Source: Ascarosepion bandense | Taxonomy: Eukaryota; Mollusca; Cephalopoda; Sepiida; Sepiidae | Assembly: GCA_037127315.1 (NCBI GenBank) | Contig: JBBBDQ010001275.1 | Location: 347,501-411,500, forward strand | Length of the DNA: 64,000 bases | Reading direction: 5' to 3' | Part shown: positions 1 to 11,369 of the stretch, in pieces | How positions within the stretch are numbered: position 1 is the stretch's first letter | Layout: each line of letters opens with the position of its first letter | The notes under the pieces: generated by a model | Database searches by the model: none | What the model was told of the DNA's origin: nothing | The model's input: the letters and a program-made list of their open reading frames with translations, nothing else | Translations under genes and position numbers: made by a program

Positions 1-215
1 TTAGAATGTTCACTTTTTGATGAGGCCTGGGTTCAAATCTGACCATGGTTGATTTGTCAGAGAGGTGACTTCTTGACATTATCACTGGTGAGGAGGTGAT
101 CCCAGAATGCAGCACATTTGGAAAGTACCTGAAAACCATCTAATAGGTTGATCCAGGCCTTGTCAGTAAAATTGGGTAGGTAGGACCCTTTGGGAGCTGT
201 CAATGTTTATGCTAG
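1..215 (+). repeat. tRNA-derived SINE (SINE B), cut by window start
   Basis: A box-B-like GGGTTCAAATCTG lies near position 30. It is followed by a body that aligns by eye with the sequence around 41490-42010 (shared words such as GTGATCCCAG.A, GCCTGAAAA and GCCTTGTCAGTAAA). The left end, including box A, lies outside the window. The tRNA origin is inferred from box B only. Confidence 0.45.
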
Positions 216-1595
216 AACAAAGTTAAAAGTCATTACGACCGACGGTTTGAGTATCCTTACCCTTATTCAGACAGTTGTTCACTACCAGAAACTATAACTA
301 ATCTCTTGTTAGCATAGTTGTAATATAAACCACAGGTGGGATGTGTGGATGTTGAACAAACACAAATGTGACTGAGCAGGTGCCTGCAACAGGAATTACC
401 TACCTGGCCGAGTAGACAGGCATCCTTGGATACAAGTGGACAGCCATACATATGCATATACAAAATCTGTCAGATTAATAAATAAAAATAGATTACTTAT
501 TTAGAAATTTCTATATATTATATTATATATATATATATATATATATATTATACACTTCACAGATCTCTGCTACGTAGGAATAGTTAAAAATTAGTCTGGC
601 AAACCAGTGACTGTCTCTCTCAGTGCCTCATAATAGGTGGCCTTGAGCTATGTTAAGTAAATATCTATATTGAACTTCTAGTGTAGTACACACCTTAAAT
701 CAAAGCTTACTTGAAACAGAGGATGGTTGAAAGGCAAACTTAAAGAAAAAGCCAAGGGGGAAAAAAAAAGATTCATAATTTGCAAATAATTTGAAACTAA
801 TATTCTTAATGACAGACCAATTTGTTCATTTAAGACAAACAAATCCTATCTGACATATTTGGGGATGGTGACTTAATTGGAAATGTGTTTTCAAGGATAA
901 AGTTGGCAAAATGGCTTCAGCACTTAAAACAAATCAATTTTTCAATTGATCATGGGGTGTGTAGACTTGTAGATATATTTAAAAAATAAATAAAAATAGA
1001 AAATTTGTTTTTAAAGTTAAATCAAATATAATTTATCAAATATAAGCACTTACAAGACAGGCTCATGTGTATAAACAAAGACTGATATCCAAGAATGCTT
1101 TTCATCCAGTTCTGTGTTGATTAAATTCAATTTTTGCAAATTCATGTTAAAAAAAGAAAGGTAAATCAAAAGACGCACTTAATATTTGCGGACTGAACAT
1201 CAATTCCTTACACAATCATAATGACTGATTTCAAAAACTATTCCTGAAAATTGCTTTTTATTTTTATTTAACTTTTAATTTTTATTCTGTTTTCAATTAA
1301 ACTGTATATTTGTGTTTATCTACCAGCCTGAATATTTTGGCAGGATTTGAACCTGTGACCTCAAGAAAGTTGTGAATAGGTCTGATGTATTTTAACAGCT
1401 TGACGACAAATGATCTCACTGTTAAACTAAGCCAAATTAAGCCTTATAAATACATAAATCTTGAGTCCTTGCTACATTCATCTCTGCACTGAAAGTGTAT
1501 CTTAATAAATTTTCTTTACAAATAACTTTATGGGGAATAAAGAGAGCAAGATTGAAACTCGATTAAAAAAAAATCAAGTCCATTTATTTTAATAT
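216..1595. other. AT-rich stretch with no recognised gene
   Basis: Holds a (TA)n tract at about 519-548 and short open frames with no recognisable domain. No RNA gene or element end was identified. Base composition matches the rest of the intergenic sequence. Confidence 0.4.
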
Positions 1596-1597
1596 TG

Positions 1598-1850
1598 TTT
1601 ACAGCTATATCATGTTGAATCACCAAAGTTAAGCAACATCAAGCCTGGTCAGTACTTAGATGGGTGACCGTTTGGGAATACCAGGTGCCGTAAATGTAGG
1701 GACCAAGAATGGTCCACCGGCCCTCCAGGTTTGGGGGTTGGGCGCAGGGCTAACAACCCTGCCCCATAAAAAAACAGTTTGTTACGGAAACAGGAACAAA
1801 ATGTTGCTACCCTACACACCATTGGGTGTAAAAGGGTATGACGATGGTTT
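1598..1850 (+). repeat. 5S rRNA-derived SINE (SINE3-type)
   Basis: The head (about 1600-1692) resembles animal 5S rRNA, with the internal-promoter words AAGTTAAGCAACATC, CTGGTCAGTACTTAGATGGG and GGGAATACCAGGTGC. It runs directly into a tail containing GGTCCACCGGCCCTCCAGG and GGGCTAACAACCCTGCCCC. The same head-tail junction recurs at 40838-41090, so this is a mobile family and not a 5S gene. The 5S part drives pol III transcription in such SINEs; the tail probably comes from a partner LINE. Confidence 0.8.
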
Positions 1851-2455
1851 TTAAATTGTTTTTTTTAATTGTTTTTAAAATAGTGGGACTAAATAATAAA
1901 ACCATTTTTTCAAAAAAATTAATGAAAATTTATTGTACTAAGCTATGCACCCTAGTAACACGAACTGTAATTTATACCTACTTACTTCCTTGCACTTCTA
2001 CCCAAAATTTTGTTTTATTTAATCTATGTATGGCTATTTTAGAAGGTGTGACAGGTGGACAGACGAACAGAAGTTAGAGAATTTTATATATAGATAGATA
2101 ATATAAAATATGATGGCAGAGAAGTAAAGTTAGTGGGCAACAATAAGAAAAACAAAAAACTTCTCTACACTTGGGAGATTGAAGTAAAGTCAGTGCTAAA
2201 ATACCATTTGTGATTCTTCTTCCACTCAGAAGAATTTAGGCTGTAGCAAGAGACGTCATCACGACAGAAAAAGAAAGATGACAAATCAAAAATCATATGA
2301 TACAACGAATTGCATAATTCATTAGATTCTTAGATTAATTTCTTTATCCTCTTTATTCTTTCCCAATGTGGCCTTGTGCCATACTTACCTGGACAACACC
2401 TATAAGGCTGGGCTTAAAAGTTTATAGACTGTTTATGAAGAAGTAATGGTTGAGT

Positions 2456-2760
2456 GATGTGCGTTGTGGTACAGTAGATATCGGCTCGGAACGAGAAATC
2501 GGGGAGCCGAGTTCAAATTCCAGCTGAATTCATTCACTTACGCGCAAATACCCTTGGGAAAGGTATTAATCCGTCTCTTCCTTCCAGTTATGGGTTAAAT
2601 AACAGGACAGATTGGGTTCTATAGCCTTGGTCGGCAACCAGTCTACCGCAGAAAGCAATGGCAACCTACTGCGGGATAATCTTCTGCCCAGTCAGTCATG
2701 TCTCTTTCGAGAAATGATCGCCCAAGCGTGTATCATGTATGGCACTTAACTGACTGAATG
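2456..2760 (+). repeat. tRNA-derived SINE A, full length
   Basis: Box A region GTGGTACAGTAGATATCGG and box B GAGTTCAAATTCC are followed by a conserved body with CCCTTGGGAAAGGTATTAAT, ACCGCAGAAAGCAATGGCAA and the 3' end TGGCACTTAACTGACTGA. The same about 300-bp element occurs at least eleven more times here. Octopus is known to carry several tRNA-derived retroposon families (Ohshima and Okada); the exact family name was not checked. Confidence 0.85.
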
Positions 2761-2769
2761 GTCGAGCTG

Positions 2770-3474
2770 CGAAATCTTACATGCGTTAATTTCAACTTTT
2801 CTTATTAATAATAACATTGTTTCTTTTGACTGTTCAACCTGTTGGCGAAAAAAGTTATCAACAACAAATATAACATCATTGATGCGATACTAGTATCAAA
2901 CCAAGTGTTTTTTCATGCGAGGGAACAGATGACAATCTGATAAGGCCAAATCAGGAGAACAGGAAGGGCTATCAACCAGTTCAAAGCCACTGAAACACTT
3001 GTGTACTTGATTGTAGTCTGGATGAAATAAAACAACTTTAATTCATTTTTGTTGGGGGCCTTTTGTAACTGCCTCATCTAGGAGGCATAATTCTCTCTAT
3101 TGAGGGTGTGGCCCTTCTGAAGATAGCTAGTGAACAAGATTTTTATTCCCCTCAACTCTACATCACAAAAACTGAGGCCATCACCTTCTGTACAGATGAA
3201 ATGACTTTGGTCCTCTTTGGAGCAAGAGAGGAGAGGTATTTTCACTTCATGGGCTGTTTGTTTGCTTCTGACTCAAAGTGATTAACCCATCACTTACCTT
3301 GGGCGTTAGGAAATGTTCAAGTAAACCAGTTGAATCTGCCCCACTACAATTTCCTGTGATATGATCAGCCTGGTGCACTTTTAATTGGGTGCCAGAAGAT
3401 GTGGTACCCACCAAGTAGAAACATTCTACAGAATATTCTCAACTCTCTCGGCGAAATTGTCGTCTTCAGCTTTA

Positions 3475-3478
<4 letters not shown>
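2770..3478 (-). pseudogene. mariner-like transposase relic
   Basis: Conceptual minus-strand pieces read FCDVELRGI and YLQKGHTLNRENYAS (first catalytic Asp region), VLFHPDYNQVHKC (a decayed HxDN region) and SPDLALSDCHLFPRMKKHL (SPDLAPSD region with the third Asp). A C-terminal tail follows. Their order matches a mariner transposase. Frameshifts and stops lie between the pieces, so it cannot be functional. Terminal inverted repeats were not found; the LINE poly(A) end abuts its upstream side. Confidence 0.7.
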
Positions 3479-3510
<32 letters not shown>

Positions 3511-3678
3511 GCGTTTCACCCCGAGCAAGGCATGTCACTGCCACTACTGTGCAGGGGGCTACGTAGAGTGGAGAAAGGCTGGTTAAATATAGGAAATAAC
3601 AGAGGGTGGGTGATAGGCGGGTGAGGATACCGAGAATGAGGGTTGGGTAGATGAGAGTGTTGTGAGAATAGTTGGGAG
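3479..3678 (-). repeat. LINE 3' UTR and poly(A) tail
   Basis: On the minus strand the stop codon is followed by about 170 bases ending in GCCTTGCTCGGGGTGAAACG, then a homopolymer (T run at 3479-3506 on the plus strand). The terminal module GTAGCCCCCTGCAC...CTTGCTCGGGGTGA recurs at other LINE ends (7567, 21300, 42780, 47670, 61100), which defines the 3' end of the family. Confidence 0.85.
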
Positions 3679-5385
3679 TTAGTGTGATAGGAGGTGTCTA
3701 TTGACCCTACATTTAAACACCTGGAGATTGTAACTGTCGGGAAAACAGACTTGTGGAAGGGAGTTCCACAGGCGGGAAGCGCGAGAAAAGAAGCTGTTGG
3801 AGTAGAATTTACGGTTACATCTTATTTGTTTAACTGTAAAAGGGTGGGACCTAGTTGCTAATCTAGTATCTCGTGTAAATTCGTGCTTAGGCGGCACCAG
3901 TGATCTAAGCTCATCGGAGCAGAAGCCATGAAAGTACTTGTAGAAAAGGCACAGGGAAGCTACATCACGCCGGTGTGAGAGCGGCTGCAGCCGGTCTGCC
4001 AAGTCAGTATCAACCACGTTACAGATCCTCCTTTGTATTTTGTCAAGAAGCCCAAGGAGAGCAGCAGGGGCACCCGACCAGATATGGCAGCAATATTCAA
4101 TACACGGGCGGATGGTAGATTTGTATATGTGCAGAATAGTTTCAGGTGGGAAAAATTTCTGGGCCCTGCACAGAGAGCCGACTTTCATAGCAGCAGATTT
4201 GGCAATGGATTCAATATAGTCATTCCATTTGAGGTCCGCCGAGAGTGTAAGGCCAAGGAGGCGTAGTATTTTACTCTCTGGGAGGCTAGCCTGTCCCATG
4301 CTAATGGGAGGTAGATGCGATTGTCTATGGTGGTTAGTTGATAACAGCTTTGTTTTGGAGGCATTGAAATTTACCAACCATTTCCTACCCCAGGTCACTA
4401 CGGATTGGAGGTCCCTTTCAAGTGCGGCAGCGAGGTTCACTTTGTCGTCCAGACCTGGTTTCTGATCGATGCGGGAGTAGATTGTTGTGTCGTCGGCATA
4501 CATGCCAACTTGGGATCTAATGGTGTCGGGGAGATCATTAATGTAGATCAGAAAGAGCGTGGGGCCTAGGATAGAACCTTGAGGGACGCCCGCGTTCGTC
4601 TGGTAGTTTTGGGAGGCATGCCCATTTAATACCACCTTTAATGTGCGGTTAGAGAGGAAGGACTGGATGAGGTCAAACAGATGTCCAGTTATCCCATAGC
4701 TCCGCAGTTTGCACAAGAGGCCAGCATGCCAGACCCTGTCGAATGCTTTGGAGATATCCAAGGCAACGGTTCGGGCTTCACCATTCTTGTCGAGTGCCTG
4801 GTATATGTACTCGGTAATGGTCGTTAGCATATCAGCAGTAGACCTGGTGAAGCGAAACCCATACTGTTTGTCAGAGAGAAGCCCGTTGGTCATAAAGTGC
4901 TGAATCACCTCGGCGTTGATAATGGCTTCGAAAACTTTGCCAAAGATTGGAAGGAGACTAATAGGACGGTAATTGGCGGGGTCCGAGGGTTCGCCAGAAT
5001 TCTTAAATATAGGTACTACGCAGGAGGACTTCCAACAGGCAGGAAAGCAGGAAGCAGATAGGCAGAGGTTATAGAGTTTAGAGAGGACAGAGGAGAGTTC
5101 TGGGGCACATTTCTTCAGTACTATGACTGGGATTCCGTCACCGCCGCTCGCTTTGTGTGGGTCAAGTTGCGCAATTATCTTGGCAACCAGCGAGGGTGAA
5201 ATGTGGACGTTATTTAGTTGAGCCTTAGTTCTGGGTGGGAAGTCTGGTGTAGGTATTCCTAACGAGTCCAGTGTCGAATTGGTTGAGAATTTACAGGCAA
5301 AGCATTCAGCCTTGTCGGCTGGGGAGGTGAGAACTTCAAATTCATTGATTAGTGGGGGTATTGAAGTCTTGTTCCTGCTGAGCAT
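3679..5385 (-). CDS. Jockey/CR1-like LINE reverse transcriptase (ORF2 C-terminal part)
   Basis: A 568-codon open frame from the internal Met. The RT motifs are in order: DGIP (about residue 83), NYRPISLLP (about 139), DISKAFDRVW (about 212), GVPQGSILGP (about 265) and the catalytic YADD (about 296), followed by thumb and C-terminal sequence with the conserved SHRRDVASLCLFYKYFHG. The chosen Met is internal: the same frame stays open upstream to about 5900 and carries the linker and the end of the endonuclease (APLGNSDHAV-like region). The protein copies LINE RNA at a nicked target in the nucleus. The RT frame is intact, so this is a young copy. Clade (Jockey versus CR1) is by motif resemblance only. 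Confidence 0.92.
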   Translation of the reverse strand: MLSRNKTSIPPLINEFEVLTSPADKAECFACKFSTNSTLDSLGIPTPDFPPRTKAQLNNVHISPSLVAKIIAQLDPHKASGGDGIPVIVLKKCAPELSSVLSKLYNLCLSASCFPACWKSSCVVPIFKNSGEPSDPANYRPISLLPIFGKVFEAIINAEVIQHFMTNGLLSDKQYGFRFTRSTADMLTTITEYIYQALDKNGEARTVALDISKAFDRVWHAGLLCKLRSYGITGHLFDLIQSFLSNRTLKVVLNGHASQNYQTNAGVPQGSILGPTLFLIYINDLPDTIRSQVGMYADDTTIYSRIDQKPGLDDKVNLAAALERDLQSVVTWGRKWLVNFNASKTKLLSTNHHRQSHLPPISMGQASLPESKILRLLGLTLSADLKWNDYIESIAKSAAMKVGSLCRAQKFFPPETILHIYKSTIRPCIEYCCHIWSGAPAALLGLLDKIQRRICNVVDTDLADRLQPLSHRRDVASLCLFYKYFHGFCSDELRSLVPPKHEFTRDTRLATRSHPFTVKQIRCNRKFYSNSFFSRASRLWNSLPQVCFPDSYNLQVFKCRVNRHLLSH

Positions 5386-5849
5386 GCTTTTGCAGAGACG
5401 CCAGTAATCTTTGGAGCCAAACTTAGAGGATGCTATGCGTTGCCTAATTCTGGTAGCAAATGCCCTCTTGGCTTCGTTCAGTACTTTTTTACACTTGTTC
5501 CGTGCTGAGGTGAAAAGGCGCCTGTTTTGGTTCGACGAGCAGCTTCGATAGAGCCGGAAGAAATGGTTCCGGTGGGCAATAGCGGCTGAGCAAGCGGGTG
5601 AGAACCAAGGGGACGAATTAGGTTTTAGTTGGAATTTTCTGGCAGGGATAAAAGCATCGATGCCAGCCTTAACCCAAGAGGAGACTTCGGAGGCACAGTC
5701 TTCGACAGGAAGATCAAAGACGTTGTTCCAGGGGACGTCGCAGAGGAAGTCCCTGAACGAGTCCCAGTGGGCTCTTTGGTAGCAGTATGATATTCTGCTG
5801 GTCTGGTTTTCTTGGGTAGAATTAGTGCGGATTGATATGTTTACGGAGA

Positions 5850-6524
5850 CTACGGCGTGGTCAGAGTTTCCAAGGGGGCAGAGTTGCCTGGTAGTGCAGG
5901 AGTCTGGGATGGAGGTAAAACAAAGGTCGAGTAAAGAGTCCCTTCCGTTAGAGCTTGGGCTATTGAAAAGTGCATGGTGCGGATCCCAGCAAGGTCGGTG
6001 GCTGAGTTTTCAAGCCACTTGGTGTGGTGGGCGTTAAAATCACCAAACACAAATATATGGGCAGATGGGTGAGAAGAAATGGCCCTGTCGATGTTATTAG
6101 AGATGCAATCAAGTAACGTACAGTCAGAGGAGGAGGGGGAGCGGTAGAGGAAGAAGAGATAGCTAACCGAGCTTAGAAGTGAGAGACGGAAGCACATGAA
6201 GGAATGATCAGGGGATTCAAGAGATGTGACCCTGGCTAGGGGGAGTTGTTCGCTGACATATAACCCAAGCCCATGCATATGGACATTGGAGTCCTTCCTG
6301 AAGAGAGGAAGGTAACCAGGAACGAACACCTCTGAAGAGGGGATAGAAGGGTCAAGGTTAGTCTCACATATAGCTAAGATATCGGGTGAGTTAGTTAGAA
6401 GGAAAGACTCTACACTATTAAAGTTACTGCGAATACCTCGTATATTTGTGAAGGTAACGCAGATAGGTTTGGGCGATTTACGATTAGCTGGTTTAGGCTT
6501 GCTATTTTGTTTGTTAAATTTCAT
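5850..6524 (-). CDS. LINE endonuclease domain (EEP fold), frameshifted at its C terminus
   Basis: 224 codons. An apurinic-type endonuclease is recognised by FTNIRGIRSN, ILAICETNL (catalytic Glu), the YRSPSS region and FGDFNAHHTKW (Asp/Asn motif). After DLAGIRTMHFSIAQAL the frame shifts. The expected final part (LLDLCFTS, then LGNSDHAV with the catalytic Asp-His) continues in the frame that leads into the RT. A small deletion near 5950 therefore breaks one ORF2 into two frames. The domain nicks target DNA for retrotransposition; this copy is disabled unless the break is a sequencing error. Confidence 0.88.
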   Translation of the reverse strand: MKFNKQNSKPKPANRKSPKPICVTFTNIRGIRSNFNSVESFLLTNSPDILAICETNLDPSIPSSEVFVPGYLPLFRKDSNVHMHGLGLYVSEQLPLARVTSLESPDHSFMCFRLSLLSSVSYLFFLYRSPSSSDCTLLDCISNNIDRAISSHPSAHIFVFGDFNAHHTKWLENSATDLAGIRTMHFSIAQALTEGTLYSTFVLPPSQTPALPGNSAPLETLTTP

Positions 6525-7015
6525 GTTGGTTGTAGTTGTGGATAGAGAGAGGTCTAGAGTAGGGTCAGATGGTCATTAATTGCAGCAGGTGAAGGATGGA
6601 GAATGGCGCCGCCTGCAGCATAATGTGGCCTCGGGGTTGCCCATCGGAAATTCATGCAGGGACGCCCGTCCATGCGCGAAATGGCACTACAGGAACCCCG
6701 ATATTATTCAACTGTTGATCAGAGCAGCCTCTCGAGACGCTACGCAAGAGTTCGGGCTCCTAACTACCAGTCGGAAGCAGCAACCAGGAAACTGCCAATC
6801 CGGTACCCTCAGAATGAAGGGACTTTGCCACCATACTCACCAACTGCAAAAAGCTTCCAGCCGAACCGACATAAAGACCGAAAAAGAGAGAGATGAACCG
6901 GGAACCCCTTCCTAAACAAGAAACAAGGCGATCACCTCTACTCCTGTCCAAAAGAAGGGGGTGGAGTGTGAGACCGGGCGATAGAAGGTACTATCTACTC
7001 CAATTAAAAAAAAAA
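6525..7015 (-). repeat. LINE 5' UTR
   Basis: On the minus strand this starts near the A-rich run at about 7005 with AATTGGAGTAGAT, the CGCCCGGT region and the pyrimidine-rich CTTGTTTCTTGTTTAGG. The same opening occurs at 42970 (-), 62962 (+) and 53262 (+). No clear ORF1 lies between it and the endonuclease. A 63-codon open frame here shows no domain. Confidence 0.65.
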
Positions 7016-7063
7016 GAATAAATGTGTGACTGAAGATAATTAAGTTTTAACTTCGTATAAGTC

Positions 7064-7160
7064 AAACCTAAATTTGATAATTAACAACAATTTACACAAA
7101 AATTAGGCAGAAAAGATAAGAACCGAAAAAAATAAAATAAAAAATACAAATCAAAATAAA
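7064..7160. repeat. 97-bp direct repeat, copy 1
   Basis: By eye identical to 7470-7566 over 97 bases, beginning AAACCTAAATTTGATAATTA. It sits just outside the LINE 5' end. Confidence 0.85.
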
Positions 7161-7469
7161 TAAATAAATAATTCAAAAAATAAGATCACACTGGCTAAAC
7201 TCACCAAGTTGCAGGCAGGCTGACAGAAAAAGTTAAGAAAATTTCAAAAATTATCTTCATTTTGTTTCTTCTATACAGTTCTGGAGAGTTCTGGAGAGAT
7301 TAAGTTACCTTAAGTAAGCAGTAACAGACAGTAGTGTGATGGAGGGGGGAGGGGATCACCTCCAAGCCATGTGTCCAGTTAGCAAGGGAATGACAGAGAA
7401 CAATAAAATAAAAAAAACAAACATGGCCGGTCTTAGAATTCCTACATATAACCAAAGCCCTAATATACC

Positions 7470-7566
7470 AAACCTAAATTTGATAATTAACAACAATTTA
7501 CACAAAAATTAGGCAGAAAAGATAAGAACCGAAAAAAATAAAATAAAAAATACAAATCAAAATAAA
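7470..7566. repeat. 97-bp direct repeat, copy 2
   Basis: By eye identical to 7064-7160 and offset by about 406 bp. It abuts the 3' end of a truncated LINE at 7567. Confidence 0.85.
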
Positions 7567-7880
7567 TTTTTAATCGTTTCGCCCCAAGAAAGGCAGTACC
7601 ACCACTGATACACAGGGTGTTACATAAGAGAGTAAAAATTCAGGAGGAGAGTGACGAGAAAATGAACCTGTTACAGGAGATGTCAGAGAAGAGCAAGAAA
7701 AAGATGGGAACACAGGAGTGAAAACAGTTGCGAAGGTAGAGAGAAGGGAAAAGAACAAGATACACAGGGTAATGTAGAAAGGACTGAAGTCAAGTGGGTA
7801 AGAGATAGGAATTGACATTGCATTTAAATTTCTGGAGGTTGTAGCTGTCAGGAAAGCAAATATACAGAAGGGTGTCTTGT
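7567..7880 (-). repeat. 5'-truncated Jockey-like LINE 3' end
   Basis: On the minus strand the fragment ends in the family 3' module (TGTATCAGTGGTGG...GGGGCGAAACGATTAAAAA). Upstream it retains the decayed ORF2 end (AAATTTAAATGCAATGTCAA region). It is diverged from the 3679 copy and has lost coding capacity. Confidence 0.7.
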
Positions 7881-8617
7881 ATCCAGGAATTTAATTTTTT
7901 CTTTTCTGATCGTTTCCTTTATGATGATGGTCCTGATGATTAAATTTGACACCAACAGGCAGGTTCTGGACCAGAAGCATCCAGTTTCATCAAAGCAAGT
8001 GCCCGTCATCCATTCTATATCGCCATTTAGCTTTGCAAGTGTTGGTTCAAGTTGAAACGTAATCAGAGTAGCAGAAAGTGCCAATGGTGTGAATTTGTTT
8101 AAGGTGGACCTCAACTTGTCAGGAAGCGACCTGCATACTTGATTTCATGATGTTTCTCTGCTACACATTTGGAATGAGACATGTAAAAATCCAGTTATGA
8201 AACTGTAGTGGACTGCCACTGACTGGTATAATTTGAAGAAGCGACTTCTGTAGCATGTTTATGATGCGTAGCCCTCTTCAATTGCTGGTTCAACCATTGA
8301 GATCTGTTGTAATTGTCATTCACTTGTTCCACCATTGGCTTTTTGGGGTTAGTCACATAGAGTTTGGGTCCTTGTCTTCAACCTTACAAACAAGAATGGT
8401 CCTACCAGAAGTTTAGAACTCATGATAATATCACTCTCAAAATCAAGCTTCTTCACCATGATAAGGAGTGACCATTGGAGATATTTGATTTATTGTCACT
8501 TGCCCATCATTCATTTTACCCTAATCAAGGCAATAAAACAAGAGAAAAATCTCCACTTTTGTTCAATAAATGGGAAAGGAATGTGAACCAGGCAATTGTC
8601 TTTCCTTAATAATGTTT

Positions 8618-8705
8618 TCTTTTTCTCATATTCTTTCACTCAGTAGACCCTATCATCTTGGTAGCTTTATTGCCTTGCTTGGGATAAAATTATTAAAATA
8701 AACAA
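8618..8705 (+). repeat. possible LINE 3'-end fragment
   Basis: TTGCCTTGCTTGGGATAAAATTATT followed by A-rich sequence resembles the Jockey-like 3' terminal module. The match is short and decayed. Confidence 0.35.
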
Positions 8706-8836
8706 AAAGAAAAAGCTCATTTCATTCAGTGCAATATATTGTTTAAATTTTTTTCTTTCCATCCTCCTCTATAATTTTCTAAACTTGTAAGTACCAAATA
8801 TTTTTCTTTAGGTACTAATTTACCAGAAAAAAAATA

Positions 8837-9007
8837 CAGTGTAACCCTGATATAAGAGAGTTGTTGTGACTGGATAAAAGGTTCTCTTATATCCGGGTTT
8901 GGTCTATTTTATATACATTACCACAGGCTCTGATTTGAGACCAAAGAAAATCTCTCTTATATTTGGGTTTCTTTTATATCCAGGTCTCTTATATCCGGGT
9001 TATACTG
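8837..9007. mobile_element. 171-bp pogo/Tigger-like MITE with TA target duplication
   Basis: Terminal inverted repeats: left CAGTGTAACCCTGATATAAG, right end reading CAGTATAACCCGGATATAAG on the minus strand. TA dinucleotides flank both sides (8835-8836 and 9008-9009). CAGT-starting ends and TA duplications are typical of pogo-like Tc1/mariner MITEs. The interior holds extra copies of the TCTCTTATAT motif and no coding capacity. Confidence 0.82.
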
Positions 9008-9112
9008 TATTACAGAGAATGTGGGAAATTTTAAGCAACAAGAATTACAATTATTCATTTTCGAGACTTGCACATCATCTCTCTTTTATATCAAGAGGCT
9101 TATTTCTATGCT

Positions 9113-9490
9113 TCATTTACTGATTGGAGTGTATCGATATAGAAGGCACACGGGTAAAGATAATTCACATGTCATGTGATGGCTGCTTAGTGACATCACT
9201 TCACACAGTGACAAAAGTGGCCAGTTATTCTGTTTGCTTACAAGTTGCTTTCTATAGCCCAGTAGCCCAGGCTCTCCATCTCCTGGGCAGAGGCTAAATC
9301 TGCCTCCATGGCAGCTCACATGTCTATGGTGAGTTTTCCTTTGGGAATATATCTTTCCCAGATAGAGAAAGAAACTCTGGCTTGCAACCCCCAACTTCAG
9401 AAAACCCAAGACTAACCATTTCCTATTCATAGAAAATGTCCTCATTGCCTGCTTGAATCTGGGATCATAACCTGGCATCTCTGGAAACAC
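9113..9490 (-). other. unrecognised 125-codon open frame
   Basis: The frame opens with MFPEMPGYDPRFKQAM and has no domain I recognise. Local base composition is less AT-rich than the surroundings. It could be part of an old repeat or chance. Confidence 0.15.
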
Positions 9491-9639
9491 AGAGGAATCT
9501 TCATATCATATATAAGACCCTGTCTTTTAGTTCTCTTGAAACTCTTCTGACTAAATAGATAAATGATACATTTTTCTCTGCGTAAGACATGTGTAAATAT
9601 GTAGAGATTTGTGTATGCCTGAGTTGTACAATAGGTGTG

Positions 9640-9735
9640 ATCAGAGTCACCAGGGATAGGGAAACGTGGAAAGCCATGATTGCCTACGTCCTGAAGGGAC
9701 AGGGCACATAGAAGAAGAAGAAGAAGAGTTGTACA
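9640..9735 (+). repeat. RTE/L1-like LINE: last codons and (GAA)n tail
   Basis: The frame reads VTRDRETWKAMIAYVLKGQGT and stops at TAG 9709-9711, followed directly by (GAA)n. The same C-terminal peptide and GAA/CTT-type tail recur on the minus strand at 48565, 58872 and 59137. It is a severely 5'-truncated copy. Confidence 0.7.
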
Positions 9736-11330
9736 ATAATCTCTCAGAACAAAGCAGGTTTGTCATTACTTTTCCTTTTGACTATTCTGTTTCATCTATG
9801 AACTATGGTGTTATTATATAATGGACATAATAATGTCCTTAATGGAAGAAAAGTAAATGAAAGAAAAAAACTGTCTAACATAGCTCTCTTTTGTTATCGG
9901 AGTTTTCAAATGTAGCATATACACTGATTTCTTCAAACAGCATATTTTTTAACATTTTATGGGTTTAACATTGTCTATATATGAGCTGGTATTCTTGATT
10001 TTGTACTCTTTCTGACATTAGTATCGGAAACTGCAGTCTACAAGGCTGTGAATTTACAGATTGAATTTTTTTCCAGTATGCCAATGATTAAAGGCAGACT
10101 AACTTTAATCATCTCTTGGTTCTTGTCATCTGCTGGAGGAAATTCGTGGTAGGTATGTAAGTGAGTTTTTAGAAGCACTCCCTTGTGTATAAATCATCAT
10201 TTATTGATAGAAATGTTTGACTTGCCACTTACTAGTTTCACTTGTGCTATCACAAGCAAACAATCTATTTGTGTTGACCGTATTGATGGTTTGAATCAAT
10301 ATTTAGTCATTGTCCAGTAAATGTCAGTTTGTCACATAATAGATGCCTTGGAGGCATGAACGGGACAAGTTAGCAGGACGTGCATGAAGGCCAATTCATT
10401 GTTAACTTCCTTCCCTTAATGAATTCTATCAATGGTCTGAAAGAATTTATATTATCCAGCAATACTTGTAAAGATTTCAGGAAACGGCAACATGAAGCAA
10501 TCATTTATATCTTTCGGGGCAACAGTTTGCTTTAGTATTAAAAGTGTTTCGACCATTTCTTTGAAGACATGCCTTCCTCCTGTTCATAACTCTCCAAAAA
10601 AGTTTTTATGAAACTCAACTAAAAAGTTATGTCTATTCAAACTTATATTGTATCTTTCCAATTTCTAAATTGAAGTTATGAATAAACTGCCCAAAATTCA
10701 TGTTGTTATTTTTCTTATTATATTCGAAAACTTTTGACGATCACAATTATCGTCAATAAAAAAGTGTTATCCAGATGGTAAGCAAGATTTCACTACCATT
10801 ATCGACAATGACTACGATAGTCAAAAATATATGAATGAAACAAAGAAATAAAAAGTTCCATAACAATATTTACATATTTTAATTTATTAGACATTAAATA
10901 CAATCACTCACAATCTCTTTTGTTGACCTTGACCTTCAGTTAAACAGACATATTTTTATGAGCGTTCTTAAATTTCAAAATTCTGGAAAAAAAAAACTAA
11001 TATTTATTTCTGTTAATAAACACATGCTGTAAAATAAAATCCTTAAGTGAGCCTTGATAAAGTCTATCAGAAAACAAAACATACCAGTAAAGAAAAACTT
11101 TCTTTTTGTCTTCCCTATATTAAGAATTCTTAATAAAATATAAAGAAGAATCTGCAATGTTATTAGTCCTGATCTTTCACTTTTCCATTGCCATAATGTA
11201 CCTTCCCCTCCCCTTGCCTTCATTATAAATACTTGCATGACAATTGTTCTGATGAGATTTCCTCTTTGGTACCTCGACTTTATGAATTTAAATGCAGTAC
11301 AAGGTAGGCAGCAAAGCCTCATCGATTTAT
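9736..11330. other. no recognised gene or repeat
   Basis: AT-rich sequence. A 115-codon minus-strand frame at 10975-11322 shows no domain and low complexity. Nothing else could be supported. Confidence 0.3.
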
Positions 11331-11369
11331 AGTTGAAATGTCAAGATGTGACCATTCTTTGCCAAGGGT

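Noticed and set aside
1598..1692. Functional 5S rRNA gene
   Set aside because: Fused to the same tail as another copy and diverged from a 5S consensus; it is a SINE head.
9113..9490. 125-codon minus frame as a gene
   Set aside because: No domain, no conserved motif, and no neighbouring coding signal; kept only as an unrecognised frame at low confidence.
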